Part shown: in pieces, positions 45,854 through 53,995 of the stretch
How positions within the stretch are numbered: position 1 is the first letter of the stretch
Layout: each line of letters begins with the position of its first letter
Assembly: GCF_005497185.1 (NCBI RefSeq)
Contig: NZ_RJTN01000010.1
Coordinates: forward strand, 62,001 to 126,000
Reading direction: 5' to 3'
Length of the DNA stretch: 64,000 bases
From: Pectobacterium polonicum
GTDB lineage: Bacteria; Pseudomonadota; Gammaproteobacteria; Enterobacterales; Enterobacteriaceae
Program-made: the position numbers and the translations under genes
Notes under the pieces: model-generated
Told to the model about the DNA's origin: nothing
The model's database searches: none
Seen by the model: the letters and a program-made list of their open reading frames with translations, nothing else

Positions 45854-45886
45854 GGTGTCGGATAAAACCGACACCGTTTTTATTTT
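45854..45886 (+). terminator. Strong terminator downstream of topB
   Basis: GGTGTCGG (45854-45861) and CCGACACC (45868-45875) form an 8-bp stem with a 6-nt loop, followed by GTTTTTATTTTT. Confidence 0.85.
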
Positions 45887-46158
45887 TACAGGCACATAAA
45901 CAATTTAGGTTTGACGATATTGCACTGTGATTTAAAAATGACCGTGCTTACTCGTCATCTTTGATGACCACCAATGATCCAGTGGCTCGTGAGGATCGCC
46001 TTCGGGTAGTCACAAAAGAACACTTCTGTAGCCTGTAAGGAAGAACACGCTCAGTTGCGTGTGGTAAATCTGCCAGCCTTTGGAAGCAGATATCACCAGG
46101 TAGTTTGAACGCCGTTGCGAGCGTGGTGATGAAGGTCCGATTTTACTAACCAGACAAG

Positions 46159-46254
46159 TCAGGATAACAGCTGATCCTGACCCTTGACGGGAAAAACAAT
46201 TCCCTCAAGGGAAATGTTTTCTCCGTTACACCTTATTTAACACTCCTGGAGAAC
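46159..46254 (+). promoter_or_regulatory. Leader with alternative hairpins before the DUF3577 gene
   Basis: TCAGGAT/ATCCTGA (46159-46180) forms one hairpin. Next, GGGAAAAAC (46189-46197) can pair with GTTTTCTCC (46216-46224) around an inner TTCCC/GGGAA stem. The TTCTCC of this hairpin (46219-46224) can instead pair with the Shine-Dalgarno GGAGAA (46248-46253). The other part of the 370-bp gap from 45887 shows no gene. Confidence 0.5.
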
Positions 46255-46257
46255 ACT

Positions 46258-46755
46258 ATGTCTGCAAATAACAATACTCAAGCTCAAAACCAAAACAATT
46301 CTCAAGCTGGCAAATCAGAATATTTTAATCTTCTGATTAATGGATTGGGATACGTCAGTAATATTCGTCACGTTACTGGCACGTCAGGACCATTCCTGAG
46401 TTGTGTCATTAATGCCTTAAGTGGTCCGGCAGATAAAGCGAACTATGTTCGTTTTGATGTCACTGTGGCCGGTAAGGAAGCAACTGACCTGATTGCACGC
46501 TGTCAAAAAGCGTCTGATGAGGATAAGAAAGTCCTTATTGGTTTCACACTGAGTAATCTCTCTGCTGAGATTTTTACATTAAAATCCGGTGAACATGCCG
46601 GTGAACAGCGTGTTAGCCAGAAAGCCCGATTGATTAAGGTTGACTGGATCAAAGTGGGCCAACAACAGGTCTATAAAGCTGAAAAACCTGACTCCGTGCC
46701 TCCTCAGAATAATGGTACCGCTGCGGCTAAATCCTATGCGAATAATTCATTCTGA
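46258..46755 (+). CDS. STY4534/DUF3577-type ICE protein
   Basis: The 165-residue protein has a Gln/Asn-rich start, then a conserved body (YFNLLINGLGYVSNIRHV, GPFLSCVINALSGPADKANY, RFDVTVAG), as in DUF3577 proteins encoded just before ssb in SPI-7-type islands. The fold may be OB-like and the protein is linked to ICE DNA processing. CTGGAGAAC is the ribosome binding site. Confidence 0.8.
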   Translation: MSANNNTQAQNQNNSQAGKSEYFNLLINGLGYVSNIRHVTGTSGPFLSCVINALSGPADKANYVRFDVTVAGKEATDLIARCQKASDEDKKVLIGFTLSNLSAEIFTLKSGEHAGEQRVSQKARLIKVDWIKVGQQQVYKAEKPDSVPPQNNGTAAAKSYANNSF

Positions 46756-46774
46756 TATCAGGTACTCATTATAG

Positions 46775-46798
46775 ACACCCCGTTCGCGGGGTGTTTTT
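46775..46798 (+). terminator. Terminator between the DUF3577 gene and ssb
   Basis: ACACCCCG and CGGGGTGT form an 8-bp stem closed by a TTCG loop and followed by TTTTT. It lies 22 bp before the ssb start, so ssb needs its own promoter or readthrough. Confidence 0.85.
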
Positions 46799-46819
46799 CA
46801 ATGTAAAAGGAGAAAGATT

Positions 46820-47368
46820 ATGGCTTCACGTGGTGTTAACAAAGTTATTCTAGTTGGCCATCTTGGTCAGGATCCTGAAATTCGCTATATGCCGAATGGT
46901 GGTGCAGTTGCCAACATGACATTAGCGACTTCTGAAACCTGGCGGGATAAGCAAAGTGGTGAACAGAAAGAGAAGACCGAATGGCACCGTGTGGTGATTT
47001 TTGGGAAGCTCGCTGAAATCGCTGGCGAATATCTCCGCAAGGGATCTCAGGTTTACATTGAAGGTTCATTACAAACGCGTAAATGGGCCGATCAGGCCGG
47101 AGTAGAACGTTATACGACTGAAATTGTCGTTAATGTTGGCGGCACATTGCAGATGCTAGGTTCTCGTCCTAACGCTGGAAGCAACAACCAAAGTGCAGCC
47201 AGCACTTCATGGGGTAAACCTCAGCAACCAGCAGCACCTGCGCACAGTGGTACACCTCAGTCTCAACATCCAGCAGGCAATGAGCCGCCGATGGATTTTG
47301 ACGACGACATACCGTTCCTGGGGTTTGGCTATGGCGTATGTCGTAAAGCGATTTATGCCATTTCTTAA
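46820..47368 (+). CDS. ssb: Single-stranded DNA-binding protein of the ICE, with tail extension
   Basis: The 182-residue protein has the SSB OB-fold ([41 protein letters not shown]) and a Gln/Pro-rich linker. The acidic tip MDFDDDIPF occurs at about residues 158-166. In chromosomal SSB the chain ends there, and this free end binds partner proteins. Here it continues with [16 protein letters not shown]. The reading frame is clean, so the extension is real in this sequence. It protects DNA during element replication or transfer. Confidence 0.9.
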   Translation: MASRGVNKVILVGHLGQDPEIRYMPNGGAVANMTLATSETWRDKQSGEQKEKTEWHRVVIFGKLAEIAGEYLRKGSQVYIEGSLQTRKWADQAGVERYTTEIVVNVGGTLQMLGSRPNAGSNNQSAASTSWGKPQQPAAPAHSGTPQSQHPAGNEPPMDFDDDIPFLGFGYGVCRKAIYAIS

Positions 47369-47374
47369 TCTCAT

Positions 47375-47403
47375 GCGCCAGGGTTTTTCTGGCGCTTTTC
47401 TTA
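47375..47403 (+). terminator. Terminator after ssb
   Basis: GCGCCAG (47375-47381) and CTGGCGC (47389-47395) form a 7-bp stem followed by TTTTCTT. Confidence 0.8.
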
Positions 47404-47418
47404 TTTACCTTTCCTTGC

Positions 47419-47464
47419 GGGAGAATTTCCCCGCGGGAAAGTTCTCCTAATCAATCAGGAGAAC
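47419..47464 (+). promoter_or_regulatory. Leader with alternative hairpins that can hide the Shine-Dalgarno
   Basis: GGAGAA (47420-47425) can pair with TTCTCC (47442-47447) around an inner TTTCCC/GGGAAA stem. The same bases as GTTCTCC (47441-47447) can pair with GGAGAAC (47458-47464), which contains the Shine-Dalgarno of the gene at 47472. The two states exclude each other. The design repeats that at 46189-46253. Confidence 0.55.
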
Positions 47465-47471
47465 CGAACTT

Positions 47472-48056
47472 ATGATCAACAATATACCTTCTTTTTTTCA
47501 TACACCGTATGAACCAGGTATTTCGCTACGCGAAGACATCTTCAACAGACAGTTCACAGCTGACGTTATGGGCAGTGTTGAGTACCTGGAAGATGATCGG
47601 AACTATGGTTCCTTTTACCGAATTGAATCACTTCAAATCTCTGGCGGTGCCACTATCGCAGAGATTATTGATCGATTAACTGTCATTTATCGCGATGATA
47701 GCTGGCCATTTCGTGATGAAGATGCTGATTACTATGATCCCGACCTTGGACATGATTCTGGGCCACAAAGTTTTTATCCTTCTCAGATCAGAATTCTAGA
47801 CAGATTCGGAAAGCTGGTTCTCGGCGGTGTCTTTGCTGGGGATGGCATTCAGTGGACTAAGCCAGTTTCTAGTGATGTTGAGGCGAAACAGTTGTATTCC
47901 CAATGTGAAGAACTCCGCAAAGAAGCGGCGATTGAAGCATCATGGGATAATTATTCGACTGCCGAACGAATGAGGGAACAGGCAAACCGTTTATTACTTG
48001 CTGATGCGGATCGGCGTTGGCGACAGCATCCAGAAATTCTCGCTCTTGTTAGCTAA
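47472..48056 (+). CDS. Hypothetical ICE protein
   Basis: The 194-residue protein has no signal peptide and no domain I know. A Glu/Arg-rich helical C-terminus (CEELRKEAAIEASWDNY, ERMREQANRLLLADADRRWR) follows a beta-rich first half. CAGGAG is the ribosome binding site, inside a possible regulatory hairpin. It sits between ssb and the pil operon. Confidence 0.7.
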   Translation: MINNIPSFFHTPYEPGISLREDIFNRQFTADVMGSVEYLEDDRNYGSFYRIESLQISGGATIAEIIDRLTVIYRDDSWPFRDEDADYYDPDLGHDSGPQSFYPSQIRILDRFGKLVLGGVFAGDGIQWTKPVSSDVEAKQLYSQCEELRKEAAIEASWDNYSTAERMREQANRLLLADADRRWRQHPEILALVS

Positions 48057-48128
48057 ATTGACGGGTACTTTCTTACATGACAGACTTAGTAAAACACTTA
48101 CTTTTTCTGTGATCCTTCGGGGGTAAAA

Positions 48129-48566
48129 ATGACTACTCATACTCGATACGAGACTGATGTTGTCGCTTGGTCTAATGAGCAGGCGGAACTTTTACGCTCC
48201 GGTAAATTTTCAGAGATCGACGGCAAAAACATAGCCGAGGAGATTGCAGACGTGGGTAAGAGCGAACAACGGGAGCTGGCAAGCCGCATGGCTGTCTTGA
48301 TTGCTCACTTACTGAAATGGAAATATCAACCGGAACGACGCGGTTCGAGCTGGGAAAAGACGATCAAAGCGCAGCGTAAAGATGTGGCATATGCGCTTAA
48401 AGAGTCTCCCAGTCTGAAAACCAAACTGAATGACCCTGATTGGTATGATGTGATCTGGTCTAAAGCAGTGGCTATTGCTGCATCGGAAACACAGCTTGAA
48501 AACTTACCAGATGAGCAAATCTGGACGGTAGAAGATGTGTTGTACTCCGAGTTTTGGCCAAATTAA
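48129..48566 (+). CDS. DUF29-family protein
   Basis: The 145-residue protein follows the DUF29 pattern from start to end: YETDVVAWSNEQAELLRSGK, NIAEEIADVGKSEQRELASR, LLKWKYQPERRGSSWEKTI, QIWTVEDVLYSEFWP. These are small helical proteins of unknown function, common in cyanobacteria and mobile DNA. The gene has its own terminator and may be ICE cargo. Confidence 0.85.
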   Translation: MTTHTRYETDVVAWSNEQAELLRSGKFSEIDGKNIAEEIADVGKSEQRELASRMAVLIAHLLKWKYQPERRGSSWEKTIKAQRKDVAYALKESPSLKTKLNDPDWYDVIWSKAVAIAASETQLENLPDEQIWTVEDVLYSEFWPN

Positions 48567-48592
48567 CCTTTCTCATGTAGCTATGGGACACT

Positions 48593-48620
48593 AACGCTGG
48601 CTTCGGTCAGCGTTTTTCTT
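48593..48620 (+). terminator. Terminator after the DUF29 gene
   Basis: AACGCTG (48593-48599) and CAGCGTT (48608-48614) form a stem followed by TTTTCTTTTC. The pil operon promoter must lie between here and 48700. Confidence 0.8.
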
Positions 48621-48716
48621 TTCTGAGCACGTTTTTAGTTTAGCGTTGTTCAGTCCGGGCTTGTCGGCAGAATAACCACCTGATTTTGAGATTTCTCTTA
48701 AACACGGTGGAGACTG

Positions 48717-50060
48717 ATGACAAGACCTATGCGGCACCCTCGAAATACGCCAGCTACGACGACGCTGGCATGCCTTTCTGCTGCAATGCTGGTAGTGGGG
48801 TGCGCACAACAAACAACCTCTTCAGTTTCCCGCCCGGCTGTGCAGCCAAGGACGAACGATATTTATCAAAATCGTTCACCTGAAGTCGTGCGTTATGACC
48901 GTTACACACTGGTCAGCACTCGCCCTGCAGATTCACAACGCGATCCACTCAACCAAATGATCGACATCACGATGCCGCCGCAACTGGTGCGTAGTGTCGG
49001 GGATGGATTTCGTTATTTGTTGTTAGAGTCTGGCTATTCGCTGTGCCCCTCAACGTCATCAACGTTTTCTGAGCTTCTTGGTCGACCTTTGCCAGGTGTC
49101 CAGCGCAATATCGGTCCGGTTCGTCTCAGTGAAGCGTTGCAGATAGTTGCGGGGCCCGCGTGGCGGCTACGCGTTGACGATGTGAATCGTGAAGTCTGCT
49201 TTGCTCTGCGTGATGAATATCGTTCGTTTGCACCGGCCGCTTCTGCATCATTGTCTACTTCCCCCGTTAAATCGGCCATTTCTGTCCCGCCTCGCACTTC
49301 CGGAAATCCTTTTACGAACCCAGGGGCGCAGACGAAGCCAGGCATGTTAAAACCGGACAGCCAACCCTTACCTGTACCAACCCTGACAACGCTTTCGCCG
49401 ACAGCGACAGAGAGTAAACCTTCGGTATTGGCTACGGGGGTACCTGTTTCTGTGAACAAGCCGGTCGCTTCTGCCCCCATATCGAAACCTTCTGCTGCCG
49501 CCCAAACAGCCCCGTTGTCTGCGCTGCCATCACCTGTAAAATCCTCAGTCGCTCCAGCTCCAGCTGCAAAATCAATCCTAGCACCGACGACAGCATTGCC
49601 GCCGGCTCCTGTCGCGCAGCCGCCAAAAAAAGATGAAACGGCAAAGTTGCTTTCGATGTCGTCTAAGACGAGCCCGGCAGTAGCTGCACCTGTGGTCCCG
49701 ACGCCAGTAGCGTCTCCAGCCCTAGCTTCTGACCCCAAGCCCGCACCAGTTATTACACCCGTCTGGAAAGCAGAGCCGGGCACCACCACATTACGTGAGT
49801 TTTTGACGCGGCAGGCCTCCACGGTGGATTGCCCGTATGGCGGTAAATGGGCCGTTGTTTGGCCGATCAATGTCGATTATCCCTTGCCGCCTCGTCTGGT
49901 TATCCATGGCAGTTTCGATGCATTCGTGAACCGCATTTTTTATTTATATGGACCAGAAAGGGTGGATGGGAAAGTGGATACCCCGCTCTATGGCCTCGCT
50001 AACCGCAGCCAGTGTGTTGTTGTGGTCTCTGATAAACCCCTAAGAACAGGGCTGAACTGA
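48717..50060 (+). CDS. pilL: PilL, thin-pilus lipoprotein
   Basis: The 447-residue protein has a lipoprotein signal (LACLSAAMLVVGC with the cysteine at residue 29). The PilL N-terminal domain follows (VVRYDRYTLVSTRPADSQRDPLNQMIDITMP, FRYLLLESGYSLC), then a Pro/Ala/Ser-rich linker (residues 165-350) and a C-terminal domain (TLREFLTRQASTVDCPYGGKW). Both end domains resemble secretin-associated periplasmic modules. First gene of the R64-type thin-pilus operon, with GGTGGAG before the ATG. Confidence 0.87.
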   Translation: MTRPMRHPRNTPATTTLACLSAAMLVVGCAQQTTSSVSRPAVQPRTNDIYQNRSPEVVRYDRYTLVSTRPADSQRDPLNQMIDITMPPQLVRSVGDGFRYLLLESGYSLCPSTSSTFSELLGRPLPGVQRNIGPVRLSEALQIVAGPAWRLRVDDVNREVCFALRDEYRSFAPAASASLSTSPVKSAISVPPRTSGNPFTNPGAQTKPGMLKPDSQPLPVPTLTTLSPTATESKPSVLATGVPVSVNKPVASAPISKPSAAAQTAPLSALPSPVKSSVAPAPAAKSILAPTTALPPAPVAQPPKKDETAKLLSMSSKTSPAVAAPVVPTPVASPALASDPKPAPVITPVWKAEPGTTTLREFLTRQASTVDCPYGGKWAVVWPINVDYPLPPRLVIHGSFDAFVNRIFYLYGPERVDGKVDTPLYGLANRSQCVVVVSDKPLRTGLN

Positions 50061-50506
50061 TGCAAGGCATGTTGGTGTTAATGGCGTTGTTAGTCCTGGT
50101 TGGCGGATACCAGGGGGCACGCTCTACTGGTGATTTGTCGGTGGATACGGCCATAGAAACTTCTACGGCACGCCAAATGCTTCAGACAGCCAACACGCTA
50201 GGAAGGTTAAAAGCTCAGGGGGGAAATGTCCTGTCCTTATGTCCCGGGAACCGTCCTTCGAATCTGCTTTCAATCCCTGGTTTGGAAGATAACCCAGACA
50301 TTTACTGCACCGAATATAACGGACGAGTTTTCGTGTGGGCAAAAGAAAAACCAGGTATGGCCAGGGTGTTACGTGAATTATCACGCGACTCACGGCTTCT
50401 GGCTCGTATCAACGAAGGGCGTGTGAATACTCTTGTTGACCCCGCTCCCTGGCCAGTTCCATTGCCTGCCGGCATCACGGAAGGCTCTTTGGTATACATC
50501 AACTAA
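50060..50506 (+). CDS. pilM: PilM, thin-pilus protein
   Basis: The 148-residue protein has an N-terminal hydrophobic segment (MLVLMALLVLVGGYQGA) and a small periplasmic domain, as PilM of R64-type systems. It overlaps the pilL stop by one base. PilM is required for the pilus but its exact role is open. Confidence 0.82.
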   Translation: MQGMLVLMALLVLVGGYQGARSTGDLSVDTAIETSTARQMLQTANTLGRLKAQGGNVLSLCPGNRPSNLLSIPGLEDNPDIYCTEYNGRVFVWAKEKPGMARVLRELSRDSRLLARINEGRVNTLVDPAPWPVPLPAGITEGSLVYIN

Positions 50507-50515
50507 GAGAAGACG

Positions 50516-52180
50516 ATGTCACAATTTACCCCGCATTTTATATACCGGAACGTTGCGCTGGCATTGCTTGTTTCTACCGTCCTGAATGGTTGTGCTACCA
50601 ACGGGTTTAGGGGGGCAGATGAGCAAGCGGAGCGGGATATCCGAACGGCTGAGCAGTTACATGGATTATCTCGCACACAGCCTTCCTCTCCTTCACTTGT
50701 CTGGGTTGACGAGCCCTGGGTCAATCCCCGTCCTATTCGTGTCAGTGCACGGGCGCAACAGGTCAAGTTACCTCCATGCAGCCTGACATTGATTATTGAT
50801 GGCAGCTTGTCTCTGTATGAGGTTGGCCAGCGTATTACCCGCAGTTGCGGGTTCCCGGTTGTGATAACGCCTGATGCCATGAGTGCGCTATCCGGCTCAG
50901 CATCACAGGGGGGCGCTGGGGCGACTCGAGCTATCCAAGGGGCACTTCCTCGTCCGGATGAAGGTGGGCGTCCCGCACTGGCCAGTATTGGCGGCGTAAC
51001 GTCTACCTCGTCATTTTCACCGAATATCGGTGCGGGACTGATTACTGATATCAGTTGGGAAGGTGAGCCTCTCGGTGGGGCTCTGGACCAAATCACATCG
51101 CGTACGGGGCTTAACTGGAAATTCGAAAACAATCAGGTGGTGCTGTATTACCTGGACACGCGAACTTACCGATTAAAGGTTCTCAACGCTGAAACATCCA
51201 TGAATTCCAACTTGACCGGCACTAGTAGCTCGACGGCCGGAGGTGATAATAGCTCGGTAAGCGGTAGCCAGAATTCAGGACAGAGCACTAGCGTTAAGCT
51301 GGAAAGCAAAATTCATAATGACATCGGTCAATCCATTAAGTCGATGATCAGTCCATCGGGGAACTGGCACCTTTCTGGTTCAACGGGCGAACTTGTTGTA
51401 ACAGATGTTCCCCAGGTACTGGACAGAGTTGAGGGATATATCGACAACCTGAATGTGCGTATGAATCGGATGGTCAAGCTTATGGTTAGCGTCTATTCGG
51501 TTCAGCGCAAAGGTTCAAGCCAGACGTCACTGGACTGGTCTGTTGTTGCTAATCGTCTCGATCGATTTGGCTTAACGTTGGCGGGTACGCCAACGGCCAC
51601 TACTGCAATTTCATCCGCAGGTATCAATGTTATTGATGGAAAATTTGCAGGCACGACGGCGTTGTTCCGAGCGTTGGAGTCGCAAGGCAAGGTGTCTGTG
51701 GTGATGGCTCATGAGGCAACGACGACTAATTTGGTTCCTGCACCGTTTCAGATCGCGGGGCAAATGGTTTACCTGCGTAACCAGAAAACAACTGTGTCTG
51801 AAAATTATGCCACGACGGACATGGAACCCGGAAGCATCACTACGGGGACGCAGATGACGCTATTGCCTGATATCCGTGATGAGGGGGATATCCAACTGCA
51901 ATTTAACTTCAGTCACTCCGATCCGGCTCAGTTGCGCAAAGAGTCATCTGAAGATGGCAGAACCAAAATGGAGATGCCGTATACCACCGTACGGAGCTTA
52001 AGTGAACGGGTTAATCTGAGGCCGGGTCAGACGTTGATCGTCAGTGGTTATAACTCGCGCAATCTGACTACATCTCGGGAAGGCGCATTTGATCCTGATG
52101 TCACTGTCGCCGGCGGTGGTAAATCAAGTGAAACGGATGATGTCACCCTGATCATCGCCGTTACGCCAGTTCTGATGTGA
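50516..52180 (+). CDS. pilN: PilN, outer-membrane secretin lipoprotein
   Basis: The 554-residue protein has a lipobox (LVSTVLNGC, cysteine about residue 26), N-domains, a Ser/Gly/Asn-rich loop (NSNLTGTSSSTAGGDNSSVS), and the secretin core with VTDVPQVLDRVEGYIDNLN and the terminal DDVTLIIAVTPVLM. It forms the ring through which the pilus leaves the cell. Confidence 0.92.
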   Translation: MSQFTPHFIYRNVALALLVSTVLNGCATNGFRGADEQAERDIRTAEQLHGLSRTQPSSPSLVWVDEPWVNPRPIRVSARAQQVKLPPCSLTLIIDGSLSLYEVGQRITRSCGFPVVITPDAMSALSGSASQGGAGATRAIQGALPRPDEGGRPALASIGGVTSTSSFSPNIGAGLITDISWEGEPLGGALDQITSRTGLNWKFENNQVVLYYLDTRTYRLKVLNAETSMNSNLTGTSSSTAGGDNSSVSGSQNSGQSTSVKLESKIHNDIGQSIKSMISPSGNWHLSGSTGELVVTDVPQVLDRVEGYIDNLNVRMNRMVKLMVSVYSVQRKGSSQTSLDWSVVANRLDRFGLTLAGTPTATTAISSAGINVIDGKFAGTTALFRALESQGKVSVVMAHEATTTNLVPAPFQIAGQMVYLRNQKTTVSENYATTDMEPGSITTGTQMTLLPDIRDEGDIQLQFNFSHSDPAQLRKESSEDGRTKMEMPYTTVRSLSERVNLRPGQTLIVSGYNSRNLTTSREGAFDPDVTVAGGGKSSETDDVTLIIAVTPVLM

Positions 52181-52190
52181 GGGCGGCGAT

Positions 52191-53489
52191 GTGATTACTG
52201 TACCTCATGAGAATGGTGGGTTAGTCGCAGGATTGCGCTGGGAGCCGACAGCAGAGAAAAGTGTCCAGCGGTTTGGGCGCGATATGTTATCCCTGAAGCT
52301 CAACCCTGTTCGTCGACGCAATCCAGCTTCCGATATTCATTCTGGTGCGTCAGCGGTCACGGGCGCTTGCCCATGGAGGCCAGGTCGGTTGTGGTCACTT
52401 GCCGCACTGGCGACGAACTGGACGGGGGAAAACGGGTATGGCGTTGTCCAACTCGGTGACGATGAATATGTTTTTTTAGCGACTATTCACGGTGTTCCTG
52501 CGCTTAACGGCGACATTTGCGGTACGCGCGACGATATGTTCGCCATCACAAATGAATTTATTAACCTCACGCTTGCGCCGGAAGCGGGATGGCATGTGGC
52601 CTCTACGCCGGATGCGCCTGCGGTACCCGCTGATATCCTGCCGTTGCGTCGTCGCGACTGGCCAACACGTTATCGATTGACGTGTCCCGCCAGAATACAA
52701 CGTACGTTATTGATTAGTGTGCCTGTGCTGTTTGCGGTCAGCATTGCAGGGATGTGGGGCGTGCAGTATTGGCAGAACTGGTCTGCTCGCCAGGCCCAAG
52801 CAGCAAAAGCAAAGCTGGCTGCTATGGCTGCAGGAGGCAGCGAGCTTTCTCAAAAAGAAAAACGTTTATTACCCCATCCATGGGTGATGCAACCATCGGC
52901 TCAGACTTTGCTAACGGTCTGCGAACGTAAGTTGGATGCGCTTCCTCTGGATCTGGGTTTTTGGCCATTGTCCTCTGCCGACTGCCGGGCTGATGGCGTT
53001 ATGACCGCATGGGTGCGGGATAAGAACAATCGACTGGCGACGGTCAACCGCCTGATTCAGGCTGTGCAGTCTCTTCCAGGCTCACCGGTTGTCTTTATCG
53101 ATGAGAGTGGGGATAACGCGCAGGTGGCGTTCTCCTATCCTGCGCTGCCCAGTGGCGGTGACGATCACGTGATTGACAGTGAAACTCACCGTCGACTTTT
53201 GCTGAGTTTCTTTCAGTCCCGGGGGATCCCTCCGTCACTCCAGAATGTTCCGCCAACATCAACTCCGGTGGATGAAACGGTCGAGTGGATTCAGGACTGG
53301 AGCGCATTTGCCTTTTCTCATACCTCTCGCTTAGCCCCTTCCTTTCAACTGGCAGGTTTGTCTGCGGTGGGACTCCGTCTGACGCGTGTTGGACTGAAGG
53401 TTGAGGGACGGTCATTGACCTGGTCATGGGATGGAACGGCGTACAGTCGTGCCCAGGACAGCGTTGCACCAGAAGGAAATACACCATGA
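52191..53489 (+). CDS. pilO: PilO, inner-membrane pilus assembly protein
   Basis: The 432-residue protein (PilO2/TcpL type) has a cytoplasmic N-terminal half (RWEPTAEKSVQRFGRDM), one membrane helix near residue 180 (TLLISVPVLFAVSIAGMWGV) and a periplasmic C-terminal half. The start is a GTG 10 bp after pilN with GAGGG upstream; an ATG two bases before reads directly into a stop. Confidence 0.85.
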   Translation: MITVPHENGGLVAGLRWEPTAEKSVQRFGRDMLSLKLNPVRRRNPASDIHSGASAVTGACPWRPGRLWSLAALATNWTGENGYGVVQLGDDEYVFLATIHGVPALNGDICGTRDDMFAITNEFINLTLAPEAGWHVASTPDAPAVPADILPLRRRDWPTRYRLTCPARIQRTLLISVPVLFAVSIAGMWGVQYWQNWSARQAQAAKAKLAAMAAGGSELSQKEKRLLPHPWVMQPSAQTLLTVCERKLDALPLDLGFWPLSSADCRADGVMTAWVRDKNNRLATVNRLIQAVQSLPGSPVVFIDESGDNAQVAFSYPALPSGGDDHVIDSETHRRLLLSFFQSRGIPPSLQNVPPTSTPVDETVEWIQDWSAFAFSHTSRLAPSFQLAGLSAVGLRLTRVGLKVEGRSLTWSWDGTAYSRAQDSVAPEGNTP

Positions 53490-53995
53490 TGAAAGTTTTT
53501 TCCCTATTTCCGTTGCTGTTTACAGCATCGGTATTGGCTTCTGATATGACGGAAATTAGTCCTGTTCCCTCAGGGGACGTCCTGGTTTCTGATGAAGTGA
53601 CAGTCAGGACGCTGAGAGCTGTCGAGCTGGAAATTGATTTGATAAAAACACAGCAGGCTCGTCAGGACGCGCAGAACGCACTGGCGGAAAGTCGGTTGAA
53701 GGGGCAAACGCTGAAGAACCGGCCCGATATGTTACTGCCTTCAGCTACACCAGGTGTTGGGCTTGGGACTGCGAGCAAAGGCGCCGGGATAAGCCTGGCT
53801 ATTACGGCTGCGCGGTTGAAAGAGATATGGAGTGAAAACAGAACGCTGCGCGCGGCTGCCGAGTTTAACGGTCGGCGTATCGTACTTCAGCCAGGCGATG
53901 CCTGGCCAGGCAGTGAGCATCGCGTGAAAAGCATCACTTCACGCGGTGTCGAACTTAGCAACGGACAGATGATCCAGACAGGGGTAGCGCAGTAA
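53486..53995 (+). CDS. pilP: PilP, periplasmic pilus assembly protein
   Basis: The 169-residue protein has a signal peptide (LLFTASVLASD), a heptad-rich segment (AVELEIDLIKTQQARQDAQNA) and a C-terminal domain (LRAAAEFNGRRIVLQPGD, SRGVELSNGQMIQTG) that resembles PilP/GspC homology regions. The ATG at 53486 overlaps pilO by four bases with AAGGAA before it. Confidence 0.85.
   Translation: MMKVFSLFPLLFTASVLASDMTEISPVPSGDVLVSDEVTVRTLRAVELEIDLIKTQQARQDAQNALAESRLKGQTLKNRPDMLLPSATPGVGLGTASKGAGISLAITAARLKEIWSENRTLRAAAEFNGRRIVLQPGDAWPGSEHRVKSITSRGVELSNGQMIQTGVAQ

Noticed and set aside
49034-49870. A 278-codon minus-strand frame inside pilL
   Set aside because: It is the antisense shadow of the Pro/Ala/Ser-rich linker of PilL, which gives Gly/Ala/Thr-rich text without stops.
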